A stretch of DNA of 9,698 bases from Chitinophagaceae bacterium (GCA_025963615.1 JAOQAL010000259.1:1-9698); one strand, 5' to 3'. Positions 1 through 6,884 are shown, numbered from the stretch's first letter. Numbers and translations: made by a program. The notes: generated by a model not told the origin, from the sequence alone.

Positions 1-1484
1 AGATCCACTATCAAATTTTTTATATTGTCAGATACCCTCATAACTTGCACAGAAGGAACTATAAGGATTTTTGAAATTTTCCGGATTTCCTCTATTACAT
101 TTATTATATAATTACAAGATTCATCAAGATATATTTTTTCCTTTTTCTTTACATTTCTTTTTGCTAATTCTATATACAACTTGGCTGCACCCAGGATCTG
201 GTTCAGATTGTCATGAAGTTCTTTGCCAATATCGTCCCGTTCAGATTCCTGTGCCGTAAGTACGGCATCGGTGATTTCTCTTTGCCGCGTTCCTCTTTCC
301 TGCATTAATTGATTTTCCAGTAAAACCTTATCGGTAATGTCGGTTTCGATGGCGAAATATCTTTCACAATTTCCTTTCTCATCCAATAAAGCTTGTCCCT
401 GAATATGCATCCAGTATTTCCGGCCTGTTTTAGTGTAATTGATAATATCACATTCAAATGGTTGTTTGCCATTCATCTTCTGCCTCATATATTGAACGGT
501 TGTTGGGTTGGTTTCCTTTCCCTGGAGAAAACTACCCGGTTTTCTACCCATCACTTCCTGCGGCTCGTATTCTGTTATTCGGGTAAAAGCGTTATTAACC
601 CATGTAATTTTCCCCCCGGAATCAGTGATAATAACAACATTCATTGTTTGCCTGGCAATAAGTGATAATTTTCTTTCGCTTTCCAGTAAATTCATTTCCG
701 CTGATTTTCTGGTGCTGATGTCCTGCGTAGCACCAATCATTCGGGAAGCCTGGTCTCTCTCATAAATTATATGACCGCGGTCATGAACGTATGCATAGTC
801 ACCATTGGCTTTTTGAAACCGGTATTCATCTTCCCATACAAAAGCGGTTCCTCCAGTTATAATTTGATTTAGTTTGGTTACTACACGTACCTTATCATCG
901 GGATGCAGGCGGCTCTCCCAAAAGCTTTGCGGGATAAGGGCATTCTCTATCTGGTAACCAAAAGCCCTTTTATGGCCGCCGTCTATCCAGAATATTTCGT
1001 TGGTCCTAAGATTCCATTCCCAAAGAGAATCATTGGTAACTTCTGTAACAAACTTGTACAACTCGTTCAGCATTTTCAGTTGCTGTTCCGGGTATTCCGA
1101 ATTAGCGGACTGGTTACATTTTGTAAAAGAGACCGATAACGTATTGTCGCAGTAATAGGCAATGATGTCAAACTTTGCGGCCATTTCCGGCCAATATGTT
1201 TTAAAATGAAGGGCAATTTCTTCCGGGCTCATTTCATTGAAAGCCGCGCTGGAATTTAAAGAAATTGTCGCCGCAAATTTTTCCCATAGATTTTTCCCCA
1301 CTATCTCCGCAGCCGGAACCTTTAATAATATTTCCGCTGCCCTGTTCCAATACCTTACAATCCAATGGCTATCGACGGTAAAGAAACCGTTGGTTATAGT
1401 TTCGGTAACCGGTTTTCCTGCATAGCCATAGTTGTTGGGTTTTTTTTGAATACCATTTGGATTTGAATTAAGTTGAACAACCAT
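1..1484 (-). CDS. Cytosolic triple-PAS sensor histidine kinase, HisKA_3 (NarL/DegS-like) class, 3' partial
   Basis: The frame is open from ATG at 1484 to the window edge, giving 494 codons. An in-frame TAA four codons upstream (1494-1496) makes this ATG the likely start. No membrane segment is visible, so the kinase is probably cytosolic. PAS 1 spans about residues 30-125. PAS 2 (about 150-257) is of the PAS_3/PAC type, with LWEWN, LHPDD and an IGATQDIS end. PAS 3 (about 275-385) is LOV-like but lacks the photoactive cysteine. The HisKA_3 helix begins near 410 and contains GKELHDN, with H424 as predicted phosphoacceptor. The ATP-binding HATPase_c domain lies beyond the left edge. Kinases of this class phosphorylate LuxR/NarL-type response regulators, but none is in view. 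Residues 411-443 closely resemble the matching segment of the kinase at 3858-6095, so the two are probably paralogues. The signal sensed cannot be read from sequence. Confidence 0.93.
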   Translation of the reverse strand, partial: MVVQLNSNPNGIQKKPNNYGYAGKPVTETITNGFFTVDSHWIVRYWNRAAEILLKVPAAEIVGKNLWEKFAATISLNSSAAFNEMSPEEIALHFKTYWPEMAAKFDIIAYYCDNTLSVSFTKCNQSANSEYPEQQLKMLNELYKFVTEVTNDSLWEWNLRTNEIFWIDGGHKRAFGYQIENALIPQSFWESRLHPDDKVRVVTKLNQIITGGTAFVWEDEYRFQKANGDYAYVHDRGHIIYERDQASRMIGATQDISTRKSAEMNLLESERKLSLIARQTMNVVIITDSGGKITWVNNAFTRITEYEPQEVMGRKPGSFLQGKETNPTTVQYMRQKMNGKQPFECDIINYTKTGRKYWMHIQGQALLDEKGNCERYFAIETDITDKVLLENQLMQERGTRQREITDAVLTAQESERDDIGKELHDNLNQILGAAKLYIELAKRNVKKKEKIYLDESCNYIINVIEEIRKISKILIVPSVQVMRVSDNIKNLIVD

Positions 1485-1751
1485 AGTGTAGCTTTATATG
1501 ATTAATCTTCCCGGGTGCGGATTTTTATCTTTTAGGATGGAAGCATATTCTTACCCGTTTTGATAATAACCGGGATATTTTACCCTGGCCTTTGGATTTA
1601 TTAAATCCGGAATGAGGAGGCGGGGCCGGATAAAGAAAACTTGCCTGTTTGTCTTTTTTTCTTTTAAAAATAGTGGTGTAAAGTTCAGTACAATATGCTG
1701 ACAAGTGTTACATAACTATGGATAAAAGTTACATTATTCACATATTTTTTG

Positions 1752-1854
1752 GCATGTGACTACCCGAACGAAGAGCACAAAGAAACCCGCCTCTACAGTG
1801 GGAAACCGAATACGCATTAAAACCGTTCGTTAAAAGAATGCCGGGTAGACATGC
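1752..1854. repeat. Nested inverted repeat, candidate structured RNA or regulatory element
   Basis: The outer arms are GCATGT (1752-1757) and CTACCCG (1760-1766), pairing with CGGGTAG (1842-1848) and ACATGC (1849-1854). This gives 13 pairs with a two-base bulge. A second helix pairs AACGAA (1767-1772) with TTCGTT (1826-1831), leaving a 10-nt asymmetric internal loop on the 3' side. An inner hairpin pairs CCCGC (1786-1790) with GTGGG (1798-1802), with one G-T wobble. Co-axial nesting of three helices in about 100 nt resembles a folded RNA more than a simple operator. No known RNA family was recognised. It could instead be a small non-autonomous repeat, since the flanks share a loose T-rich motif. 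Confidence 0.55.
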
Positions 1855-1891
1855 GAATGTTACAATATTTTTCAGGAATTGTGTAATATTC
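1855..1891. repeat. Hairpin immediately after the nested inverted repeat
   Basis: GAATGTTACA (1855-1864) pairs with TGTAATATTC (1882-1891) over 10 positions with one G-T wobble, around a 17-nt loop containing a T5 run. It abuts the 1752-1854 element with no gap, so the two may be one folded unit. The stem is AT-rich and no T tract follows it, so it is unlikely to be an intrinsic terminator. Confidence 0.45.
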
Positions 1892-2050
1892 ATCCTGGCA
1901 AACAAGCTCAATTTTGCAGTGTAGTATTTAAAAAAAATAAATGATCAAACAGCATTCCAGAAAGTTTATTCTGCTTTTCGGCAATATAGGCAGCATAAGT
2001 ATATAAATGAAAAGTGGAATAAAGACATGCTACCTCTGAAAAGTGCCAGG

Positions 2051-2092
2051 CAGCTGCCCTCAATTAAATTTTAGGGCGGCTGTTTTGTTTTC
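2051..2092 (+). terminator. Rho-independent terminator without an upstream gene on its strand
   Basis: CAGCTGCCCT (2051-2060) pairs with AGGGCGGCTG (2073-2082) in a 10-bp GC-rich stem with one G-T wobble and a 12-nt loop. TTTTGTTTTC (2083-2092) follows directly. On the minus strand no T tract follows, so the signal works on the plus strand. No plus-strand gene is seen upstream in the window, which suggests that it ends a small non-coding transcript. Confidence 0.6.
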
Positions 2093-2182
2093 AGGAGATG
2101 AGTAGTTAAGACTAAATAGGTCATTGACCGATGGATCCCAAATTAATTAAAAGATGTATTGCTTGAAAGTTGATATGTCTTT

Positions 2183-2211
2183 AATTGCCCCGTCTTAAAA
2201 AGCGGGCAATT
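2183..2211. repeat. Short inverted repeat
   Basis: AATTGCCC (2183-2190) and GGGCAATT (2204-2211) form a perfect 8-bp stem with a 13-nt loop. No T tract follows on either strand, so it is not a typical terminator. It may be an operator or part of a structured transcript. Function unknown. Confidence 0.4.
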
Positions 2212-2436
2212 GGATTTGAGAAATTATTATGGTTTCAGTTTATTTCTTCTTTCAGAGAGACAGAAAATAAAGTGAATCATATTTTGGTTTTTAATTTCTT
2301 TCTCTTTTCAGGAAGCATGCAAATAAAGTCCAACCCATTTTCCACGCCTGGTTAAAATAGCTGTACACTGCTGGATTTGTTGATCAACGATTATTACACT
2401 TGAAAGCCAGTATTTAGTTTTTAGATGGTAAAACCA

Positions 2437-2482
2437 GATCGACTACAGTAAACGGATTGGATCGACTACGGCAAAATTGATG
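2437..2482. promoter_or_regulatory. Direct repeat pair with 23-bp period upstream of the ice-binding gene, possible activator site
   Basis: GATCGACTACAGTAAA (2437-2452) recurs as GATCGACTACGGCAAA (2460-2475), 14 of 16 identical, offset by 23 bp, or roughly two helical turns. The downstream halves of the units are divergent. The pair ends 62 nt before the start codon of the ice-binding gene and just upstream of a possible promoter. Tandem sites spaced by about two turns are typical of dimeric response regulators or LytTR-type regulators. Which protein binds is unknown. Confidence 0.4.
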
Positions 2483-2492
2483 GTATCTGCTA

Positions 2493-2522
2493 TTTCGAAC
2501 GAGATTCGGACCATTATCTTTA
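2493..2522 (+). promoter_or_regulatory. Possible Bacteroidota-type promoter of the ice-binding gene
   Basis: The Bacteroidota consensus is TTTG near -33 and TAnnTTTG near -7. TTTC at 2493-2496 and TATCTTTA at 2515-2522 each match with one mismatch and are separated by 18 nt. Initiation would fall near 2529, leaving a leader of about 16 nt. The direct repeats at 2437-2482 would then sit just upstream of -33, as expected for an activator. The match is weak and could be chance in AT-rich DNA. Confidence 0.25.
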
Positions 2523-2544
2523 CTACGCCATAAAACTACCTATT

Positions 2545-3777
2545 ATGAAAAGCAAATCAAGCCTGTTTATCATAACAACTCTTTCTTTATTTTCTTTCTC
2601 AAATGCAGTCTTCGGGCAAGCACCGAACTTAGGAATCGCAGCTAATTTTACCCTTTTTACTGTTACCGGAGCCATGGATAACACAGGAGTTACTACCATT
2701 ACAGGTAATATCGGTACCAACACAGGTGCTATCTCCGGTTTCGGTACGGTGAACGGTGGAGTATATCATAATAACTCTATAACCCGGCAATGTTCAACCG
2801 ACGTAATAGCTGCATATACTCAATTGAGCAACACGGCTGCCACGTCAACTACCCATACTCCCGCGTTTGGAGGTGGAGAAACTCTTGTAGCAGGAATATA
2901 TGCCATCGCTGCTGCCGGCTCGGTTGCGGGAGTTCTTAATCTGGATGCACAAGGAGATCCCAATGCGGTATTTATTTTTAAGTTTGGCGGAGCATTTACT
3001 ACAGCCGCTTCCAGTACGATCAATTTGATCAATGGCGCATCGGCATGTAATGTGTTTTGGGGAGCTGATGGTGCAATAGCGATGGCCGCGGGCACGATTA
3101 TGAAGGGAACTCTTATTGCAAATAACGGAGCCGTTTCAATGGGCGACGGCGGCACACTGGAAGGAAGGATGTTATCTACAACCGGCGCGGTTTCTGTTTA
3201 TGGAGACTATATTTATAATAGTTGCGGGTTTATTACTCTTCCTATTGAATTGCAGTCTTTTACCGGTACCTGTGATAGGCATAATGTAATTCTGAAATGG
3301 AGTACTGCATCAGAAGCCGGCAACAATTACTTCACGGTAGAACATAGCGCTGAAAGAACAAACTGGCAGGCGATTGGAATAGTTAAAGGAGCAGGAAGTT
3401 CATCATCGCTTAATAACTATTCTTTCATTGGTGGCTTATCTGATAAATTGATCTCCTACTACAGGATAAAACAAACTGATTTTGAAGGGAACCATACATA
3501 CAGTTACGTTGTTGCTCTCAAAAAATGTAGTGATAATACATCTGAAAATTTAACGCTTCACCCAAATCCATCTCTTGGTAAATTTGATTTATCCTATTCC
3601 GGTAACACGTATCAGGTCCATAAAATTGAAATATTCAATTCCCAGGGGCAAAAATTGTATGAATCGGTTGGCTACCAGCAAAAATTTGATTTATCAAATA
3701 ATGGACCGGGTGTATATTTTATGATTGTTCATTTGTATTCAAAAGCCATTCACCTGAAAATTGTAATTGCAAAATGA
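2545..3777 (+). CDS. Secreted DUF3494 ice-binding-like protein with T9SS sorting domain
   Basis: The 410-residue product has a signal peptide (about 1-25, likely cleaved after VFGQ). Residues 28-227 are a DUF3494 ice-binding domain: ANFTLFTVTGA, TTITGNIGTNTG, an insert helix at about 84-100, the hallmark CNVFW (168-172) and the MKGTLIANNGAVSMGDG segment, with the glycine, alanine and threonine periodicity of the beta-solenoid. A fibronectin-like linker common in Bacteroidota (about 232-328) follows. Residues 335-410 are a Por_Sec-type C-terminal sorting domain with HPNPSLGKF, which directs type IX secretion and often cell-surface attachment. DUF3494 proteins bind ice, prevent recrystallisation or help cells adhere to ice, but activity varies and is not proven here. 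A PAS kinase follows 80 nt downstream with no strong terminator between, so the two may be co-transcribed. This family is known for lateral transfer. Confidence 0.93.
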   Translation: MKSKSSLFIITTLSLFSFSNAVFGQAPNLGIAANFTLFTVTGAMDNTGVTTITGNIGTNTGAISGFGTVNGGVYHNNSITRQCSTDVIAAYTQLSNTAATSTTHTPAFGGGETLVAGIYAIAAAGSVAGVLNLDAQGDPNAVFIFKFGGAFTTAASSTINLINGASACNVFWGADGAIAMAAGTIMKGTLIANNGAVSMGDGGTLEGRMLSTTGAVSVYGDYIYNSCGFITLPIELQSFTGTCDRHNVILKWSTASEAGNNYFTVEHSAERTNWQAIGIVKGAGSSSSLNNYSFIGGLSDKLISYYRIKQTDFEGNHTYSYVVALKKCSDNTSENLTLHPNPSLGKFDLSYSGNTYQVHKIEIFNSQGQKLYESVGYQQKFDLSNNGPGVYFMIVHLYSKAIHLKIVIAK

Positions 3778-3857
3778 TTAATACAACCTATAAACGGGCC
3801 TGTTAATTTAAGAATTTCTCCAGTCAGAGGCTAATTTAAAAGTGCATCTTAATCTAT

Positions 3858-6095
3858 ATGGACAAAATAATGATCTCTTCTACGTACCAGTCCCGGCATC
3901 AAGGCAAATTGACGGCTACAGCCAGAGGTGACTCACTTTGCCACCAGGCCTTCGACAATTCTTTGCAGGCAAATATCATTACCACTGTCGGCAACGGAAC
4001 TATAGTAATGGTCAACGAAGCTGCCTGTAAACTCCTGGGGTATTCTAAAAAGGCATTATTAAACAGGAACCGGTCAGCTATTTTTGATATCAATCAAAGA
4101 ACCTTCAAAAGAATGCTGAAGCAGAGAACGGCTGAAGGACGTTCTATCGCTTTCGTGACAGCCAGGAAAAAAAATGGCCGCGTGGTTCCCTGTGAAATTA
4201 CTTCTGCAGTTTTTATGGATGAGGATGGAATCGCGCAGGCGATTACGACCATTGCCGATCTCAGCCAAAATATCCTGAGACAAAAACATATTGACCTTAG
4301 AAAGGAAAAAATAGTAGCTGATAATATTGATCTGGTCAAATCAAGACAGAAAAAGATTGACGCTAAAAAAGATAAAGTCGTGGCGGATAACATAGATCTG
4401 GCTATATCAAAGCAAAAGAAGATTGATTACAAAAGAAATAAAATTGTCTCGGATAATATAGATCTGGTTAAATCCAATCAACGAAAAATTGATGCAAAAA
4501 AAGAAAAGAAAGTTTCAGATAATATTAATCTTGCGAAATCAAAGCAAAGGAAGATTGATATCAAAAATGAAAAAATAGTGCTCGGTAATATAATACTGGC
4601 TCAGGCAAAATCAGATGCCAGCCAGACAGAAAATAGCGAATGGAAAAAAAACCTGGGTAAAACATTGTACGATGTAATATGGGACTGGAATATAGTCAGC
4701 GGCCAAATTTATGTCAGTGATAGCATTGAAGAGCTGTTTGGCTATTATTTGCAAAATAATACAATCAGCTTTACAGACTTCCGCCGGTTCCTTCTTCCGG
4801 AAGAAAAGGAGGGTGTTGAGAAAAAACTATTTGAATCACTGGCCTCACATGATAAAAGCTGGAATGATTCTTACCGGCTCAAAAGAAATGATGGTTCTAT
4901 TGCTTCCACTACCAGCAGGGCAAGCATAATAAGAGATAAAGAAGGGAAAGCAATTCATTTGATAGGTACAGTGAAAGATATAAGCAAAATGGAGGAACTG
5001 AAAAGAAAACTGGATGAACAAATTATCATAAAGAATGAAAGCAGCGAAGGATTCAACCTGGCCGCCAAACTTTCTTATGATGGCTTATGGGACTGGAATA
5101 TATTAACCAATGAATTTTTCCTTGGTGCCGGGTTTGAAGAATTGTTTGGTTATCCTGTCAGGAACGCTGACAGTATTGGATTTGACTGGATCAATTACCT
5201 GCACCCTGACGACAAAGAGGCTGTTGAAAAAGGGCTTCACGCTGCCCTGGCTTCGTCTGGTTCTAACTGGGAACATGCTTACCGGTTTATAAAAACCGAC
5301 GGTACGATTGCCAACGTATTTGGCAGGGCAAGTATCATAAGGGGCGTTGACGGAAAAGCCTGCCGCATGATTGGGGTGATACACGATCTCAGCCGGCAAA
5401 AAGAACTCGAGGAAAAACTATCGCAGGAGATTCGATTAAAAGAGAAACAGATTGCTCAGGCGACTGAGGAAGCAAAGGAGACCGAGCGGTATGATATCGG
5501 AAAAGAATTGCACGATAATGTGAATCAATTGCTGGGCGCCTCCAGGCTTTATATTGAAATGGCAAAAAGGGGCGGTGAAGACAGTGCAATGCATTTGAGC
5601 CGTTCTGCTGAATATACGCTGGCGGCTATTGAAGAGATCAGGAAATTAACCAAAAGAATGACAACTGATACGATTAAAAATTTTGGGCTTTGCGAAGCGA
5701 TCGCCAGCGTTAGCCGGGATACGATGGAAATCTATCCTGTTAAAATATCATGTGCACTGCAAAGCTTTGTGGAAGATACGGTGAATGATAAATTCAAGCT
5801 GAATCTTTTCAGGATAGTCCAGGAACAACTGAACAATATCTTAAAACATGCCAGGGCCACGGAAGTTACCATCGGCCTTTCACAAAATATGGAATCAATC
5901 ATACTCATCATTTCCGATAATGGGGTAGGTTTTGATATCTTCAAAAAACAAAAAGGAATCGGAATGTCCAATATGAAAAACCGGGCTGCATGTTATAATG
6001 GAACCGCAGTTTTTGATTCCAAACCCGGCAAAGGCTGTATTTTGACGGTAGTATTCCCGGTTAAAGAAGATATTGGAACCTTAAAATACCCTTAG
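3858..6095 (+). CDS. Cytosolic triple-PAS sensor histidine kinase (HisKA_3) with five 22-residue tandem repeats
   Basis: The 745-residue protein is complete and has no membrane segment. PAS 1 lies at about 30-140. Five 22-residue Lys-rich repeats fill 145-254. PAS 2 (about 267-375) and PAS 3 (about 400-512) are tandem copies of one PAS_3-type domain, sharing WDWNI, EELFGY and RASIIR. A coiled linker (515-545) leads to HisKA_3, with H552 in GKELHDN as predicted phosphoacceptor. HATPase_c (about 645-735) has an N-box region QEQLNNILKHA, DNGVGFD (687-693) and KGIGMSNMKNR, so the catalytic machinery looks intact. The likely partner is a NarL/LuxR-type response regulator, but none is encoded here. 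The ATG at 3858 is the first in frame, and an in-frame ATG at 3870 is a possible alternative. Position 80 nt after the ice-binding gene allows co-transcription. The kinase domain resembles that of the gene at 1-1484. Confidence 0.94.
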   Translation: MDKIMISSTYQSRHQGKLTATARGDSLCHQAFDNSLQANIITTVGNGTIVMVNEAACKLLGYSKKALLNRNRSAIFDINQRTFKRMLKQRTAEGRSIAFVTARKKNGRVVPCEITSAVFMDEDGIAQAITTIADLSQNILRQKHIDLRKEKIVADNIDLVKSRQKKIDAKKDKVVADNIDLAISKQKKIDYKRNKIVSDNIDLVKSNQRKIDAKKEKKVSDNINLAKSKQRKIDIKNEKIVLGNIILAQAKSDASQTENSEWKKNLGKTLYDVIWDWNIVSGQIYVSDSIEELFGYYLQNNTISFTDFRRFLLPEEKEGVEKKLFESLASHDKSWNDSYRLKRNDGSIASTTSRASIIRDKEGKAIHLIGTVKDISKMEELKRKLDEQIIIKNESSEGFNLAAKLSYDGLWDWNILTNEFFLGAGFEELFGYPVRNADSIGFDWINYLHPDDKEAVEKGLHAALASSGSNWEHAYRFIKTDGTIANVFGRASIIRGVDGKACRMIGVIHDLSRQKELEEKLSQEIRLKEKQIAQATEEAKETERYDIGKELHDNVNQLLGASRLYIEMAKRGGEDSAMHLSRSAEYTLAAIEEIRKLTKRMTTDTIKNFGLCEAIASVSRDTMEIYPVKISCALQSFVEDTVNDKFKLNLFRIVQEQLNNILKHARATEVTIGLSQNMESIILIISDNGVGFDIFKKQKGIGMSNMKNRAACYNGTAVFDSKPGKGCILTVVFPVKEDIGTLKYP
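4290..4619 (+). repeat. Five in-frame 66-bp (22-residue) tandem repeats inside the PAS kinase
   Basis: The units encode residues 145-166, 167-188, 189-210, 211-232 and 233-254. Units 1-4 start with Ile-Asp and carry a D-N-I-[DN]-L core and a K/R-rich end with a conserved glutamine. Unit 5 has decayed towards its end. The units differ at many synonymous positions (GAT/GAC, AAT/AAC, ATT/ATA, CTG/CTT), so the duplication looks old and the protein pattern selected. The 22-residue period equals two hendecads and fits a charged, extended coiled coil between PAS 1 and PAS 2. Unit 1 is net positive. Confidence 0.85.
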
Positions 6096-6398
6096 GTAAC
6101 TCCCTAATTCGAAGTGAAAGGACTGCTGTAGAAATTTTATAATTTGTTCTTCAACCGTTAGCATACGATAAAATCTTTTATTCCAAAACCACTATTTCCC
6201 TTTGCGAATGTCTGTCAAAAAATGCTTTTTTTATAACTGCCATAGTTGGCAGGTCACCTGCTGGTAGCAATTAAGAAAAAGGAGGTTTCATTTGACAAAC
6301 ACAATTGCAAAAATGATAAAACAGTAATCCAACTGCATGGGTATGCTGTATAGGAATCCTAACAAGAATATAGGTCTCCGGTAGCAGAACTTCTGTTA
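6096..6398. other. Convergent intergenic region between the kinase and DUF421 genes
   Basis: This 303-nt stretch lies between the 3' ends of the plus-strand kinase and the minus-strand DUF421 gene. No gene was recognised. It holds a short hairpin, CTGCCA (6237-6242) with TGGCAG (6247-6252), preceded by A/T runs near 6216-6232. A Shine-Dalgarno-like AAGGAGG (6279-6285) precedes a TTG, but that frame codes only 11 residues. The region probably holds the 3' ends of both transcripts. Confidence 0.5.
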
Positions 6399-6411
6399 CT
6401 ACTTTTTAATT
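6381..6411 (+). terminator. Weak plus-strand terminator overlapping the DUF421 stop codon
   Basis: GTAGCAG (6381-6387) pairs with CTGTTAC (6393-6399) through 7 bp with one G-T wobble and a 5-nt loop. A T5 run (6403-6407) follows after a 3-nt gap. It could stop read-through from the upstream kinase transcript into the opposing DUF421 gene. It lies 286 nt beyond the kinase stop codon and is not strong. Confidence 0.3.
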
Positions 6412-6884
6412 ATACTGATTTCTCCCGTCCGTTCAATAAATATTTCCTCGATGCCATCCAGATCCTGTTGGTTTGCCTGAAGCCTGACCTCTTCCAGAAT
6501 CTCTTTATGTGAGATCTGAACCTTTTTCATGTTGTTTTTGAGTTCCTCTCCTTTACTGTACAACATAACTTTATCCCCTTTAACGATTTTGCCGATGGTT
6601 TCATTGTAATAACTCATCATTGCAAGCAGGCGATGCAATAGAACCATCACCAGGGCAGCGCAAAAAGTAGGAATAAATGGAGAAGCCCCCGTAATTGCGC
6701 GGCTCAGTACCGCACCCAGCATGATGATTATAACATTATCGAGAGCAGTTTTTTTGCCAAATGTCCGAACGCCAGCGATTCGAAGCATGGCAAGGGCAAC
6801 AAAAAAAGTTATGATGGTCCTGACACTCATCTGCAGGCAACTCAATTCCCTGCCTTCTCCTATAAGCGTATTTATTAAGTCCAT
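6399..6884 (-). CDS. DUF421 (YetF-type) small inner-membrane protein
   Basis: The 161-residue product starts at ATG 6884, with an AGGA motif at a suitable distance upstream. A longer reading from TTG 6932 (177 residues) is possible but less likely. Three hydrophobic helices (about 22-38, 49-66 and 69-90) form the membrane part, with the family pattern RIAGVRTFGKKTALDN and LGAVLSRAITGASPF. A soluble C-terminal DUF421 domain (about 97-161) has KGDKVMLY and ends in ERTGEISIIKK. Members occur widely in Bacillus (YetF, YdfR) and Bacteroidota, often near stress genes, and their biochemical role is not established. The gene is divergent from the DUF892-katE pair, so the 266-nt region between them may hold back-to-back promoters under related control. 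Confidence 0.87.
   Translation of the reverse strand: MDLINTLIGEGRELSCLQMSVRTIITFFVALAMLRIAGVRTFGKKTALDNVIIIMLGAVLSRAITGASPFIPTFCAALVMVLLHRLLAMMSYYNETIGKIVKGDKVMLYSKGEELKNNMKKVQISHKEILEEVRLQANQQDLDGIEEIFIERTGEISIIKK

Larger units (their letters stand above)
1485..2544. other. Long intergenic region between divergent genes, without a convincing CDS
   Basis: About 1.06 kb separates the minus-strand kinase from the plus-strand ice-binding gene. No frame of useful length with a recognisable product was seen. A 21-codon frame at 1941-2006 has no supporting evidence. The region is AT-rich with short GC-rich islands. It contains a small palindrome (arms 1594-1599 and 1603-1608), a T-rich tract (about 1650-1664), a nested inverted repeat (1752-1854), a hairpin (1855-1891), a terminator-like hairpin (2051-2092), an inverted repeat (2183-2211), a perfect 10-bp palindrome GTTGATCAAC (2379-2388) and a direct repeat pair (2437-2482). 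Both flanking promoters must lie here. The length and the number of structures suggest a non-coding transcript or complex regulation. Confidence 0.7.

Noticed and set aside
393..1425. Plus-strand open frames at 393-665, 508-765, 903-1139 and 1237-1425
   Set aside because: They lie antisense within the well-supported minus-strand PAS kinase and encode nothing recognisable.
1741..1872. Reading the 1752-1854 inverted repeat as a transposon-derived MITE with target duplications
   Set aside because: The only flank similarity is a loose T-rich motif, the terminal arms match no element I know, and the internal nested helices fit a structured RNA better. A genome-wide copy search would settle it.
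1941..2006. Small frame of 21 codons starting with ATG within the long intergenic region
   Set aside because: It has no ribosome-binding signal, no recognisable product and no codon-bias support, and short frames like this are expected by chance.
2820..3155. Minus-strand frame of 111 codons inside the ice-binding gene
   Set aside because: It is the antisense of a low-complexity Ala/Gly/Thr-rich domain, which tends to stay open by composition. The plus strand has clear domain evidence.
3778..3857. Possible terminator between the ice-binding and kinase genes (AACGGGCCTGTT near 3791)
   Set aside because: The stem has only about four pairs including a wobble and no T tract, so co-transcription remains possible.
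4290..4619. Reading the 66-bp repeats as a CRISPR-like or mobile repeat array
   Set aside because: The repeats are contiguous without spacers, in frame and vary at synonymous sites, as expected for a protein-level repeat.
6279..6327. Perfect AAGGAGG followed by TTG and an 11-codon frame
   Set aside because: Bacteroidota rarely rely on Shine-Dalgarno sequences, the frame is very short and starts with TTG, and no downstream gene on that strand would be controlled by it.
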